The notes beneath the pieces were generated by a model. The model was not told where the DNA came from. It saw nothing but the letters and a program-made list of their open reading frames with translations, and did no database searches. Position numbers and translations under genes: made by a program. Shown piece by piece: positions 1 through 8,490 of a stretch of 64,000 bases of DNA. The stretch covers positions 124,001 to 188,000 of the forward strand of contig NZ_JAIUZI010000001.1 of the NCBI RefSeq assembly GCF_020171285.1. Reading direction: 5' to 3'. Each line of letters starts with the position of its first letter. Positions within the stretch are counted from its first letter, which is position 1. The stretch comes from Seohaeicola saemankumensis. Lineage in GTDB: Bacteria > Pseudomonadota > Alphaproteobacteria > Rhodobacterales > Rhodobacteraceae.

Positions 1-2
1 GC

Positions 3-1217
3 GACTGGTACGACGGACAGGCTGCCAAGAGCCTGCCGATCAACTACGGTGCGGCGGCGGGCTGGACCTATGGCCGGATTGCCACCTTCGACAACACTGA
101 CCCGCTGGCAACCGTCGAATTCTTCCAACAGGCCCAGGCCGAAAACAGCTGGAAGATGGACATCGCCGACCCAGTCCAGACCGGGAGAATCCTGTCGCTG
201 GTCGAACAGGGGCTGAAGGAGGGCGGACTGGGTATCGGGGTCAACGCCGGATACGCGCCTGGATATGGTCAAAAAGAATACTTCGCGTTGGCCGAACTGG
301 CCAATGAATACGGCGTCGCGACCTACACCCATGTCCGCTATGCCAGCGTCATCGAACCGCAAAGCTCGTTCGAGGCGCTGAAGGAACTGATTTCCAATGC
401 GGCGATTACCGGCGCGCATATGCATATCTGCCACATCAACAGTACCTCGATGGCGGACATCGAGGCCACGCTGGCCCTCGTGGAAGAGGCGATGGCGCAG
501 GGCATCAACATCACCGTCGAGGCCTATCCCTACGGCGCGGCCAGCACTGTGGTCGGCGCCGCCATGTTCACCGGGCCGGACTGGCGGGAACGGATGCAAT
601 CGACCTCGGAGAATTTTCAGCTTGGCGCCGACCGGATGACCGAGGACGAACTCGCCGATTACCAGGCCAACAAGCCCGGCACCTTCATCACATGGCACTT
701 CCTGGATGAAAGCAAGTCCGAGGATCTCGCCATGCTTGACATGTCGGTGACGCATCCCGCCACGTTGATCGCTTCGGATGCGACGTTCTGGTCCTATTTC
801 GACGACGACGGCAATATTCAGACCTATACCGGCGATGAGTGGCCACTGCCGGACAACGTGTTTGCCCATCCGCGCTCGGCCGGGACCTTCGCCAAGATCC
901 TGCGCTCATACGTGCGTGAGCGCGGCGTGCTATCGCTAAGCGAGGCGATCCGCAAGATGTCTCTGATGCCGGCGCAGACTTTGGAAGACTTCGTGCCACA
1001 GATGCGCCGAAAGGGCCGGCTTCAGGTGGGTATGGACGCCGATATCGTGGTGTTCGATCCCAAGACAGTGGCGGACCGCGCGACCTTTGAGAACGCCAAC
1101 CAACCGGCCGTCGGCGTGCAGACCGTGCTCGTGAACGGCGGCTTTGTCGTTCTCGACGGAAGCCTCCTCCTCGACGCGCCGCACGGACAGCCGATCCGAA
1201 GGGAACCGGCGCAGTGA
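3..1217 (+). CDS. N-acyl-D-amino-acid deacylase-like amidohydrolase (5' end outside window)
   Basis: The frame is open from the first complete codon, so the N-terminus, including the HxH metal site expected near the start, lies outside the window. The visible 404 residues match the C-terminal two thirds of the D-aminoacylase branch of the amidohydrolase superfamily. They contain a His-rich strand (HMHICHIN), the EAYPYG strand, the SDATFW segment holding the candidate metal-binding Asp, an HPRSAGTF loop and the closing GMDADIVVFDP motif of the beta-sandwich. The family hydrolyses N-acyl-D-amino acids or related cyclic amides using zinc. A paralogue follows after 41 bases in the same orientation, so both are probably in one operon. 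Substrate and cellular location cannot be read from this fragment. Confidence 0.85.
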   Translation, partial: DWYDGQAAKSLPINYGAAAGWTYGRIATFDNTDPLATVEFFQQAQAENSWKMDIADPVQTGRILSLVEQGLKEGGLGIGVNAGYAPGYGQKEYFALAELANEYGVATYTHVRYASVIEPQSSFEALKELISNAAITGAHMHICHINSTSMADIEATLALVEEAMAQGINITVEAYPYGAASTVVGAAMFTGPDWRERMQSTSENFQLGADRMTEDELADYQANKPGTFITWHFLDESKSEDLAMLDMSVTHPATLIASDATFWSYFDDDGNIQTYTGDEWPLPDNVFAHPRSAGTFAKILRSYVRERGVLSLSEAIRKMSLMPAQTLEDFVPQMRRKGRLQVGMDADIVVFDPKTVADRATFENANQPAVGVQTVLVNGGFVVLDGSLLLDAPHGQPIRREPAQ

Positions 1218-1258
1218 GACAGAACCCCGAAAGACACCAGGAAGAGAGAAAGATACCA

Positions 1259-2887
1259 ATGAAACTGAATTCGTCCTTTGCCGCGGCGGCTGTTGCATCC
1301 GCGTTATTTGTGGCCAGCGCCCTTCACGCCCAGGAATACGATCTCGTCATCCTGAATGGTCGGGTCATGGATCCTGAAACCCTATATGACGGCATTGCCA
1401 ATGTCGGGATTTCGGACGGTCGTATCGTCGAGATTTCCAAGGAACCCCTGTCTGGGGCGAAGGAAATCGATGCGTCCGGACACATCGTTGGGCCGGGCTT
1501 CATCGACACCCATTTCCACTGGCAGCAGCCGATGGGTTATTCAATCGGGCTTCGTGACGGATTGACCACCAGCCTGGACATCGAAGAGGGCTGCGCCGGC
1601 ACAATCATCGCCGAGTGGTACGAGGCGCGTGCCGGTGTGACGCAGGCGAATTACGGATGTGCCTCCAGCCATGAGCAGGCCCGCGCCATCGTTCTCGACG
1701 GGTTCTCCGACAAGGAAATCCTGCTTCATGGACCCGCCGCGGCGTTGGAGATTCGGAAGGGTTCGGGTTGGAGCCTGACCGAGGCAGACTACGACACCGG
1801 CAACGAGATACTGCGGATCATTGACAAGGGTCTTCAGGACGGTGGGCTTGGTATCGGTAGCACCCTTGGTTACATGCGGGATGGTGTGACCTCGCGCGAG
1901 ATGTTCGAAGTGCAGAAGGTTGCGGCCCGCTATGGCAGGCATACAGCCGTACACACCCGATTTACCCCTGACAACGCCACCTTTGAGAATCTCGGCCTTC
2001 AGGAAATCATCGCCAACGCGCTGGCTCTGGACGCGCCGGCCACGATCAATCACTACAACAACCCGGGTTGGCGCCTTGGCCACGAACTCATTCAGCGTTT
2101 GCAGGAACAGGGTTACAACATCTGGGGCGAGATCTATCCCTACGCTGCGGGCTCCACGGCGCTGAACGCGGTCTTCCTGAAGCCAGAAAACTGGGTAGAT
2201 CGCCTGGGCCACAGCTACGAGGATACGTTGCAGGATCCTGTGACTGGAGATTTCTATACGCTGGAAAGCTATAACAAGGCAGTGGAGGAAACCCCGACCA
2301 AGGAAATCGTGCTCTTCAAGATGCCGCCCGAAGACTCCTTGAAATGGCTGACACTCAAGGGCACGACCATGGCCAGCGATGCGATGTTCGCCGAGCCCTT
2401 GCTCGCACCTTGGAATACTCCATTCGAGGAGTTGGGCAACATGCATCCGCGCGGCGCCGGTGCGCGCGCTGCCACGCTGCGCCTCGGGCGCGAGAACGAT
2501 ATCCCGATGATGCAGCTGTTGTCGATCCTCAGCTACAACGCCGCGTACCATTTGGGCCGGACAGGGCTGAAGGCCATGCAGGAGCGGGGCCGGATACAGG
2601 AGGGCATGGTCGCAGATATCGTGGTGTTCGATCCCGAGATCGTGACCGACAATTCCACTTATGATCAGGGCTCGATCCCTTCGACAGGTTTCAAGGCCGT
2701 TATTGTCAACGGAGAGGTCACGGTGCGCGACGACGAACTGCTGGAAGTGTTCGCTGGCCAGCCGATCCGTTTCGAGCCCGAGGCCGGGCCGCGTTTCGAG
2801 CCGGTCTCGGAAGAGGCGTGGAACCGAGAGTTTTCGACCGGTATGCCGGATGTGGCACCCGGGATTCCTCCGAAAGGCGGCAATTGA
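1259..2887 (+). CDS. Exported N-acyl-D-amino-acid deacylase-like amidohydrolase
   Basis: 542 residues. The start was chosen because GGAAGAGAG lies upstream and the next residues form a clear signal peptide (MKLNSSFAAA..., cleavage probably after LHAQ). The HFH metal motif sits in GFIDTHFHW, with the IYPYAAG strand, an SDAMFAE segment for the active-site Asp and the terminal GMVADIVVFDP motif. The enzyme should therefore act in the periplasm, removing acyl groups from D-amino acids or similar amides. It is a diverged paralogue of the gene just upstream. DUF3299, porin and ABC transporter genes follow, suggesting that the hydrolysed compound is taken up or processed in the envelope. Substrate specificity is unknown. 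Confidence 0.85.
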   Translation: MKLNSSFAAAAVASALFVASALHAQEYDLVILNGRVMDPETLYDGIANVGISDGRIVEISKEPLSGAKEIDASGHIVGPGFIDTHFHWQQPMGYSIGLRDGLTTSLDIEEGCAGTIIAEWYEARAGVTQANYGCASSHEQARAIVLDGFSDKEILLHGPAAALEIRKGSGWSLTEADYDTGNEILRIIDKGLQDGGLGIGSTLGYMRDGVTSREMFEVQKVAARYGRHTAVHTRFTPDNATFENLGLQEIIANALALDAPATINHYNNPGWRLGHELIQRLQEQGYNIWGEIYPYAAGSTALNAVFLKPENWVDRLGHSYEDTLQDPVTGDFYTLESYNKAVEETPTKEIVLFKMPPEDSLKWLTLKGTTMASDAMFAEPLLAPWNTPFEELGNMHPRGAGARAATLRLGRENDIPMMQLLSILSYNAAYHLGRTGLKAMQERGRIQEGMVADIVVFDPEIVTDNSTYDQGSIPSTGFKAVIVNGEVTVRDDELLEVFAGQPIRFEPEAGPRFEPVSEEAWNREFSTGMPDVAPGIPPKGGN

Positions 2888-2916
2888 AACTGCCTTGTGC
2901 GTTTGAGAGGTTTGGA

Positions 2917-3651
2917 ATGCGGTTCTTTTTGACAACTGTGGCGGCCATTCTGGCCGCCGCGCCCTTGCTGGCTGATACTCGCGTAATCGATTTCGACCAG
3001 CTACCGGATCCTGCGGCGGCAGCATTCGAAGATCCCTTCCAGGCGATGGGACTTCGGAGTCTTGAAGAGTTGCGTACTGTCGTGCGCTTGCAGGAGCGAC
3101 TTGACAATGAGAACTTCGACACCGCCACGCGAGAAAGGCTTTCAGCCCTCGTTACCGACGCACGCGAGGCGCTGACAGAAGAAGGTCATGACATTGAGAA
3201 ACTGCTGGCAGCCCGTTGGGAGGTTGCGGTTCTACGAAAGCGCGCCCGTCTCGCCACAAATCCCATTTTTGACGGCGCCGAAGTCGCATTGGACGGGTTC
3301 CTGATCCCCGCTGAGCCCGACCCTGATGGTGCCTCGGCGGCCTACCTTGTGTCTGAGGTCGGGCTCTGCAGTCACAAGCCGGCGCCCCCTCCGAACCAGT
3401 TGGTGCGCGTCCGCTATGAGGGAAGCTTTCCGTCCCGGAACTTGTACGTACCCGTCTCCGTCTTTGGCACCTTGCTCAATGATCCCTCAGATCAGACAAT
3501 ATTCCTGTTGGACGGTTCGGTTCGAATGATCAGTATGTGGCAGTTGTCCGCTGACAAGATCATCGCAAATGGACCCTTTGGAAAGACCGAAGGCGACAAA
3601 GCTGCGCGGAGCGGGATTGATCCTTTGGCGGTGGTGCAAGGTTCGGAATGA
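2917..3651 (+). CDS. DUF3299 family exported protein (first copy)
   Basis: 244 residues from an ATG preceded by GAGAGG; the first 20 residues are a signal peptide. The C-terminal half carries the DUF3299 core: a predicted beta-rich domain opening with VALDGFLIP and the family motif around residues 151-161 (CSHKPAPPPNQ), with a Cys and a His that could bind a ligand or metal. The N-terminal half (residues 40-115) is helical and charged. DUF3299 proteins commonly sit beside ABC ATPase/FtsX-like permease pairs, as here, and their biochemical role is not established. A second copy ends this cluster at 7040-7696, with the same helix-plus-core layout but low identity. Confidence 0.8.
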   Translation: MRFFLTTVAAILAAAPLLADTRVIDFDQLPDPAAAAFEDPFQAMGLRSLEELRTVVRLQERLDNENFDTATRERLSALVTDAREALTEEGHDIEKLLAARWEVAVLRKRARLATNPIFDGAEVALDGFLIPAEPDPDGASAAYLVSEVGLCSHKPAPPPNQLVRVRYEGSFPSRNLYVPVSVFGTLLNDPSDQTIFLLDGSVRMISMWQLSADKIIANGPFGKTEGDKAARSGIDPLAVVQGSE

Positions 3652-3709
3652 TCAGCCTTAAGCGAACACGACGTGCGCTTTCCTGGTCGCATCCTGAAGG
3701 CGCCGAGCG

Positions 3710-4966
3710 ATGACCGGCTTACTCTTCGGATCATTGTCAGGGTGCAGATTTTGCAGATTCCGGACAGGCTTCGCGATCTGCGTTCTTTTTTTGCTTCCAG
3801 TGTTCGCCGATCAGTTACTGGCACAAGGTTTGGCCAACGTTGGCTTCTCGACGGGTCGCAGTGTATTGGGAACTATCGCGACCCAGTCTGCGGGTCACAG
3901 TCCGGGCTCCATGGAAGAGCTGAGCGCCCGAAAAAAGGCGCTCGAAACTCGAACCGGGTTATCTTTCGGTTTCGACAATCAAATCCAGTATCTTGGTTCG
4001 CATTCCGCCAAGACGCCTTCTGACGCCGCAGCGAACGCGTTCCGCTTCTATGGCACATGGACAGCCGTGGGCCGCGACACGCTGGACGAAGGTGCACTTG
4101 TTTTCAAGTTCGAGAACCGATCTGCGCTCGGAAGCAGGATCTCGCCTCAGGCGCTTGGACCATCCCTCGGGTATGCCGGTTTGTTCTCCTCTACCTTCAG
4201 TGACGCGGGCTGGGTCTTGACCAACTTCTATTGGCGTCAGCGCTTCGCTGGAGGACGCGGCAGTTTCGTGGTCGGGCAGGTCGATGTGACCGACTATGTG
4301 AATGTCGATGGCCTTGCGAACCCGTGGACGGCTTTCACCAACCTCGAGTTCCAGCAGCAATCTACTTTTCCGGCACCCAATCAGGGCCTGGGCGCTGCCC
4401 TTCGATGGCGGATCGGCGAAAACTGGGTCATTCTGGGCGGCTTCGCGAACGCAAACAGTGATCCATCTGACCCGGTCCGAAGCGCGCAAGACCTTTTCGA
4501 GACTGGCGAAACCTTCAAGCATTTCGCGATAGGCTGGACCCCGGAATGGGGGGAACGCTTTGACCGCCTTTTGCAACTGACAGTCTGGCAGGTCGATGAA
4601 CGCACTGCCGCTGGCGTGCCGGAGGGCCACGGTATCTCCTTCGCCGCAAGCGGCCGTTCTGGTCCCTGGCACAGAACGTTCCGCGTCGGGTATGCCGACG
4701 GTGGTGGCACTGCGCTGGATCGTTCGATCAGCTTTGCGACTGCATACGAGGCACGCGGTGGGAAGGACTTCGCCGGCCTTGGATTGAATTGGGGACGTGC
4801 ACCTAGAAGTTCGCTGAATCAGTACATGTTGGAAGCGTTTTACCGTTATGGTCTGAACGATTTCTTCCAGATCACGCCTCAGGTTCAATATGTTGCGAAT
4901 CCGATCGGCGATCCGAGTTCCGACGGCATCATGGTCTTCGGAGTACGTTTGAGAGCAGTATTCTAA
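3710..4966 (+). CDS. OprB-like carbohydrate-selective outer-membrane porin
   Basis: 418 residues with a long N-terminal leader (hydrophobic stretch at about residues 19-36, cleavage near LLAQ). The remainder is an alternating aromatic/polar beta-barrel pattern. OprB-family features include a YAGLFSSTF-like segment, WVLGG/FANANSD-like strands, a HFAIGWTP segment and a C-terminal ...GVRLRAVF, whose final Phe fits the outer-membrane insertion signal. OprB porins pass sugars and other small solutes. Its place between DUF3299 and ABC genes suggests that it brings in the substrate of the neighbouring hydrolases. The start is uncertain because the ribosome-binding site is weak. Confidence 0.75.
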   Translation: MTGLLFGSLSGCRFCRFRTGFAICVLFLLPVFADQLLAQGLANVGFSTGRSVLGTIATQSAGHSPGSMEELSARKKALETRTGLSFGFDNQIQYLGSHSAKTPSDAAANAFRFYGTWTAVGRDTLDEGALVFKFENRSALGSRISPQALGPSLGYAGLFSSTFSDAGWVLTNFYWRQRFAGGRGSFVVGQVDVTDYVNVDGLANPWTAFTNLEFQQQSTFPAPNQGLGAALRWRIGENWVILGGFANANSDPSDPVRSAQDLFETGETFKHFAIGWTPEWGERFDRLLQLTVWQVDERTAAGVPEGHGISFAASGRSGPWHRTFRVGYADGGGTALDRSISFATAYEARGGKDFAGLGLNWGRAPRSSLNQYMLEAFYRYGLNDFFQITPQVQYVANPIGDPSSDGIMVFGVRLRAVF

Positions 4967-5009
4967 CACTATTGGGGCTGTGTCAAAGTAGCCGAGGGAA
5001 GTGTATCGA

Positions 5010-5697
5010 ATGAGGGCGTTGCACGTCGAAAACCTGACTTTCACTTGGCCCGGGTCGGAAAAAGCGACGCTGCGCATACCAAAACCTGTCGCTAGCTCAG
5101 GGTGAGCGGAATTTCTTGTTTGGCCCAAGCGGGTGCGGAAAATCCACGCTCCTCTCAGCTATCGCAGGCGTGGTGGATGTTTCACCGGAGGCTATCCTGG
5201 TCGCGAACAACGACGTAGGCGCGTTGAATGGCGGTGCGCGGGATCGGTTCCGGGTGGACCATATCGGCATAATCTTTCAGGTGTTCAATCTGATTCCCTG
5301 GCTGAGCGCGCTCGAGAACGTCCTTCTGCCCTGTACATTCTCCAAGCGTCGGCTTGCGCGCGCGGGCGAGGATCCTGCGAAAACGGCCCGGAATCTGCTC
5401 GACGAACTAGGGCTGTCGGATACGTCCCTGTTATGCAAGCCGGCTAGCGAACTCAGCGTGGGCCAGCAACAACGGGTTGCCGCCGCGCGCGCGCTGATCG
5501 GCAAGCCGGACCTGATCCTGGCGGATGAACCGACCTCGGCGCTCGATGAGGCGGCCAAGGCGGCCTTTGTCGGCCTGCTGGCGAGGGAATGCGTCGAAGC
5601 GGGCAGCGCGCTGCTCTTCGTCAGCCATGACCGCAGCCTAGAGCATCATTTCGACCGTAGTGTTGATTTCGTCGCCCTCAACGGGGGCGCGGCCTGA
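5010..5697 (+). pseudogene. LolD/MacB-type ABC ATPase interrupted by a +1 frameshift
   Basis: A start preceded by GAGGGA encodes the normal ATPase N-terminus (MRALHVENLTFTW, including the aromatic A-loop region) but reaches TGA at 5103-5105. The +1 frame continues exactly where it should: NLSLAQGE, then Walker A GPSGCGKS, the Q-loop (IIFQVFNLIPW), signature SVGQQQ, Walker B LILADE and the SHD H-loop. Removing one A from the run at 5081-5084 joins the two parts perfectly. The stop overlaps the permease start (TGATG), so the two are translationally coupled. The gene is either genuinely inactivated, expressed by slippage, or affected by a base-calling error. All downstream catalytic motifs are intact, which argues for a recent event or an error. 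Confidence 0.85.
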
Positions 5698-7019
5698 TGC
5701 TGGGGTTCAGCCTGCGCAGCCTGTGGAACCGCCGCTTCGTGGCCGGCCTGACCGTGCTGGCCATCAGCCTCAGCGTCGCGCTGATCCTCGGTGTCGAGCG
5801 GCTCCGGGACGGCGCGCGCGACAGCTTTGCCAACTCCGCGTCAGGGATCGACCTGATCGTGGCGCCGCGCGGCAATTCGGTGCAGATCCTGATGGCCACC
5901 GTCTTCGGCGTCGGCGGCACCGGGACGGGCATGACATGGGACAGCTTCGAGTGGCTGGAAGATCGGCCCGAGGTGGCCTGGGCGGTCCCGATCCAGATGG
6001 GCGACAATCATCGCGGCTATCCGGTGATCGGGACGGTTGCATCGTATTTCGAGCATCTCCGGCACTCTGGCGGTCAGCCTCTCTCCCTCGCCGCAGGCAC
6101 GTTCCTTTCCGGTGACGGGGCGGATGCCGCCGTGGTCGGGGCCGAGGTCGCGGCGCGGTTCGACTATGCCCCCGGTGCGGTGATCGTCAACGCCCACGGC
6201 GCGGGCGAGGTTTCCTTCGACCTGCACGACGACGCGCCCTTCACGATATCGGGCGTGCTCGCGCCGACGGGCACCGCCGTCGACCGGATGGTCTTCGTCA
6301 CGCTCGAAGGGTTCGACGCCCTGCATGCGCAAGAATACGCGCCTGCTGCCGACCCCCTCGACCCGGCCGCCATGCCCACCGACGATCATGACGATCATGA
6401 CGGGCATGACGCGCACGAAGATCATGGCGAACACGAAGGCACGGAGGCCAAACACAGTCACGAACCGGACCGGATCAATGCCGTCTACGTTGGGCTGATC
6501 GATCGGACGAATGTCCTAGGTCTGCAGCGGGCCGTCAACGAACGCGCTTCTGATGCGTTGAGCGCAGTCCTCCCTGCGGTCGCGCTCGCCGAGCTCTGGG
6601 GGATTACCGGGACAGCGGAGCGCGCGATGCGGTTGATGGCGTGGGCCGTGGCTTTGGCAGGAATGATCGGCATGGTGGTCATGCTCTCCGCGACCCTCGA
6701 CACCCGCCGCCGCGAATTTGCGATCCTGCGGTCTGTTGGCGCCACGCCCACCCGTATCTTTTCGCTAATCGTCGCCGAGGCTGCCATCCTCACCGCGGCG
6801 GGGCTGATCCTCGGCCTTGTTCTGCTCACGGTTGCCACGTTCGTGACCGACCCGATCCTGTCCGCCCGCTTCGGTATGAGGTTGGGATTGAATGTCTTTG
6901 GTATGCGCGAAATGGCCACCCTTTTCGTCATCTTCTGGGCCGGGCTCCTCGCCTCGCTTTTCCCGGCGGCCCGGGTCTACCGCATGACGCTGGCCGACGG
7001 GCTGTCGGTTCGGCTATGA
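5697..7019 (+). CDS. FtsX/MacB-type ABC permease with a His/Asp-rich loop
   Basis: 440 residues with the four-helix layout of the MacB/LolC superfamily: one N-terminal helix (residues 10-30), a large extracytoplasmic domain, then three helices in the last 150 residues with the FtsX motif RRREFAILRSVGATPTRI. The periplasmic domain contains a striking run at about residues 229-256 with eight His alternating with Asp, Glu and Gly, typical of Zn, Ni or Cu binding. Such permeases usually work mechanically on periplasmic or lipoprotein substrates rather than forming a solute channel. The gene overlaps the ATPase gene by one base and is followed after 20 bases by a second DUF3299 gene. Confidence 0.85.
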   Translation: MLGFSLRSLWNRRFVAGLTVLAISLSVALILGVERLRDGARDSFANSASGIDLIVAPRGNSVQILMATVFGVGGTGTGMTWDSFEWLEDRPEVAWAVPIQMGDNHRGYPVIGTVASYFEHLRHSGGQPLSLAAGTFLSGDGADAAVVGAEVAARFDYAPGAVIVNAHGAGEVSFDLHDDAPFTISGVLAPTGTAVDRMVFVTLEGFDALHAQEYAPAADPLDPAAMPTDDHDDHDGHDAHEDHGEHEGTEAKHSHEPDRINAVYVGLIDRTNVLGLQRAVNERASDALSAVLPAVALAELWGITGTAERAMRLMAWAVALAGMIGMVVMLSATLDTRRREFAILRSVGATPTRIFSLIVAEAAILTAAGLILGLVLLTVATFVTDPILSARFGMRLGLNVFGMREMATLFVIFWAGLLASLFPAARVYRMTLADGLSVRL

Positions 7020-7039
7020 TAAAAGAAGGGGATTTCTCC

Positions 7040-7696
7040 ATGACCATGTTCGCCCGTTTCGTCTTGATATTCTCGCTTGCCGTTTCTCCGGGCCTCGCAC
7101 GGGCGACCGAACCTCAGGAAATCTCGTGGGATACGCTTTCACCTCCCGCCACCGTGATTGAAAACCCGTTCGAAACCCTCACCGATGATCAGATGGACAG
7201 CTTGCGCCAGATCCTGCGGTTCGAAGCAGGGGCGGAGCGGAGCGATGACGCTGAAGCCCGCGCCGAAGCGCAAGCTTTACGCGACCAGCTAGCCAAGGAC
7301 GGCCTCGATGTCGACGGATTGTTCGCCGCGCGTCTGGTGATCATGGAGAAACGCGAAGCGGCGGCCTCGGAGGTGAACGAGGACCTCGTTGGCATGAGCG
7401 TCCGCCTGCCGGGCTATGTTCTGCCCCTGGAATTCAAGGACCGCAAGGTCGTCGAGTTTCTTCTCGTGCCGACGGTGGGTGCCTGTATCCACACCCCGCC
7501 ACCCCCCGCCAACCAGATCGTCCATGTCGTGTATCCCAAAGGCATCGAGGTGAACGGCCTCTTCACCCCCGTATGGATCACCGGGACCATGGTCGCCCAG
7601 AGTTCGGTTCAGACGGTTGGCTATGTCGACGGGCAGGCTCCGGTTTCTGTCAGCTATTCGATGCAGCCGCTGCTGGTCGAGGACTATAGCAGCTGA
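7040..7696 (+). CDS. DUF3299 family exported protein (second copy)
   Basis: 218 residues. The ATG at 7040 was preferred over one at 7016 because GAAGGGGA precedes it and it begins a clean signal peptide (MTMFARFVLIFSLAVS, cleavage near ARAT). The core domain has the family motif at residues 149-159 (CIHTPPPPANQ), preceded by VRLPGYVLP. The first copy is diverged (CSHKPAPPPNQ), but both keep Cys-x-His and the Pro-rich NQ end. It closes the cluster; the next sequence is the accessory island. The function is unknown. Association with an ABC unit whose permease has a metal-type loop suggests a periplasmic partner, possibly in metal or metallo-cofactor handling. Confidence 0.8.
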   Translation: MTMFARFVLIFSLAVSPGLARATEPQEISWDTLSPPATVIENPFETLTDDQMDSLRQILRFEAGAERSDDAEARAEAQALRDQLAKDGLDVDGLFAARLVIMEKREAAASEVNEDLVGMSVRLPGYVLPLEFKDRKVVEFLLVPTVGACIHTPPPPANQIVHVVYPKGIEVNGLFTPVWITGTMVAQSSVQTVGYVDGQAPVSVSYSMQPLLVEDYSS

Positions 7697-7750
7697 GGAT
7701 CTTTTCGGCTCCAGACGTCGGTGTCAGAAGGAAATCGGTTCAGACGGGCG

Positions 7751-7930
7751 CGCCTCTCGCCAGTCGGCTCGGTCGTCGTTTAGCACCTTGCCGGTGCGCT
7801 TGGTTTTCGCCTCGCCGGCCTGGTTGCGCCAGGAAGGGTCACACTCGACACCATAGGGTGGGTCGGTGACCATCAGAAGCGGTCGCACATCGCCCAGCAG
7901 TCGCCCGACCACATCGGCCTCGTGCTGTCT
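7751..7930 (-). pseudogene. DNA methyltransferase fragment
   Basis: About 60 codons encode RLLGDVRPLLMVTDPPYG followed by GKVLNDDRADWREA, recognisable as the N4/N6-type DNA methyltransferase core with its DPPY catalytic motif. This type is common on alphaproteobacterial plasmids and prophages. Both ends are missing: reading away from the motif, homology stops after WREA, and on the other side the IS66 end begins a few dozen bases away. No full-length frame can be restored in the window, so this is a relic. Confidence 0.65.
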
Positions 7931-7972
7931 CCACGGTCCTGTCAGAGGGATTCCGGTTGAGACGGGCAGGGT

Positions 7973-8490
7973 GTAAGCGGTGCGCCGTTCACACCGGATT
8001 GCCGTAGTTCCAGGGCAGCAGCAGGTTGATATCGGTTTGTTTGTGTCCGGCTGCGATGGCTTTGAGGACACTGGATAGATAGCCATGGGGCTCAATCCGG
8101 TTAAGTTTGCGGGTCTCGATCAGGGACGCGATGACAGCCCAGTTTTGTGCGCCGACATCATGGCCAGCGAAGAGCGCGTTTTTGCGGTTGAGGGCGATGG
8201 GACGGATGGAGCGCTCGACGGCGTTGGAATCCAGTTCTATGCGCGCGTCGTCGAGGAACAGGATCAGCCCGTCCCTGTATTTGGCGATGTATTTCAGGGC
8301 TTCTCCGGTTGGCGATTTTGCCGAGACACGAGCGCGGTTCTGGGCGAGCCAGAGTTCGAAGGCGTCGATGAGGGGTTTTGAGCGATCCTGTCGAGCGTCA
8401 TGGCGCTGGTCTGCAGGCAGGCCGCGCAGGTCTTTTTCGATGTGAGAGAGCGCCTGGATTCGGGCCTGACCTTCCTGCGCAATCGGGGCC
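7973..8490 (-). mobile_element. IS66-family insertion sequence remnant (TnpC C-terminus and one end)
   Basis: The left edge begins GTAAGCGG, the usual start of IS66-family inverted repeats. The minus strand then encodes the C-terminal 160 or so residues of an IS66 TnpC transposase. Recognisable are the DDARIELDSNAVERSIRP segment with the last acidic residues of the DDE centre, RKNALFAG, and the terminal LLPWNYG. The N-terminal part of TnpC, tnpA, tnpB and the opposite inverted repeat are absent. The open frame instead runs into DUF6880 coding sequence, so the element was truncated by a deletion and cannot transpose alone. Confidence 0.75.
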
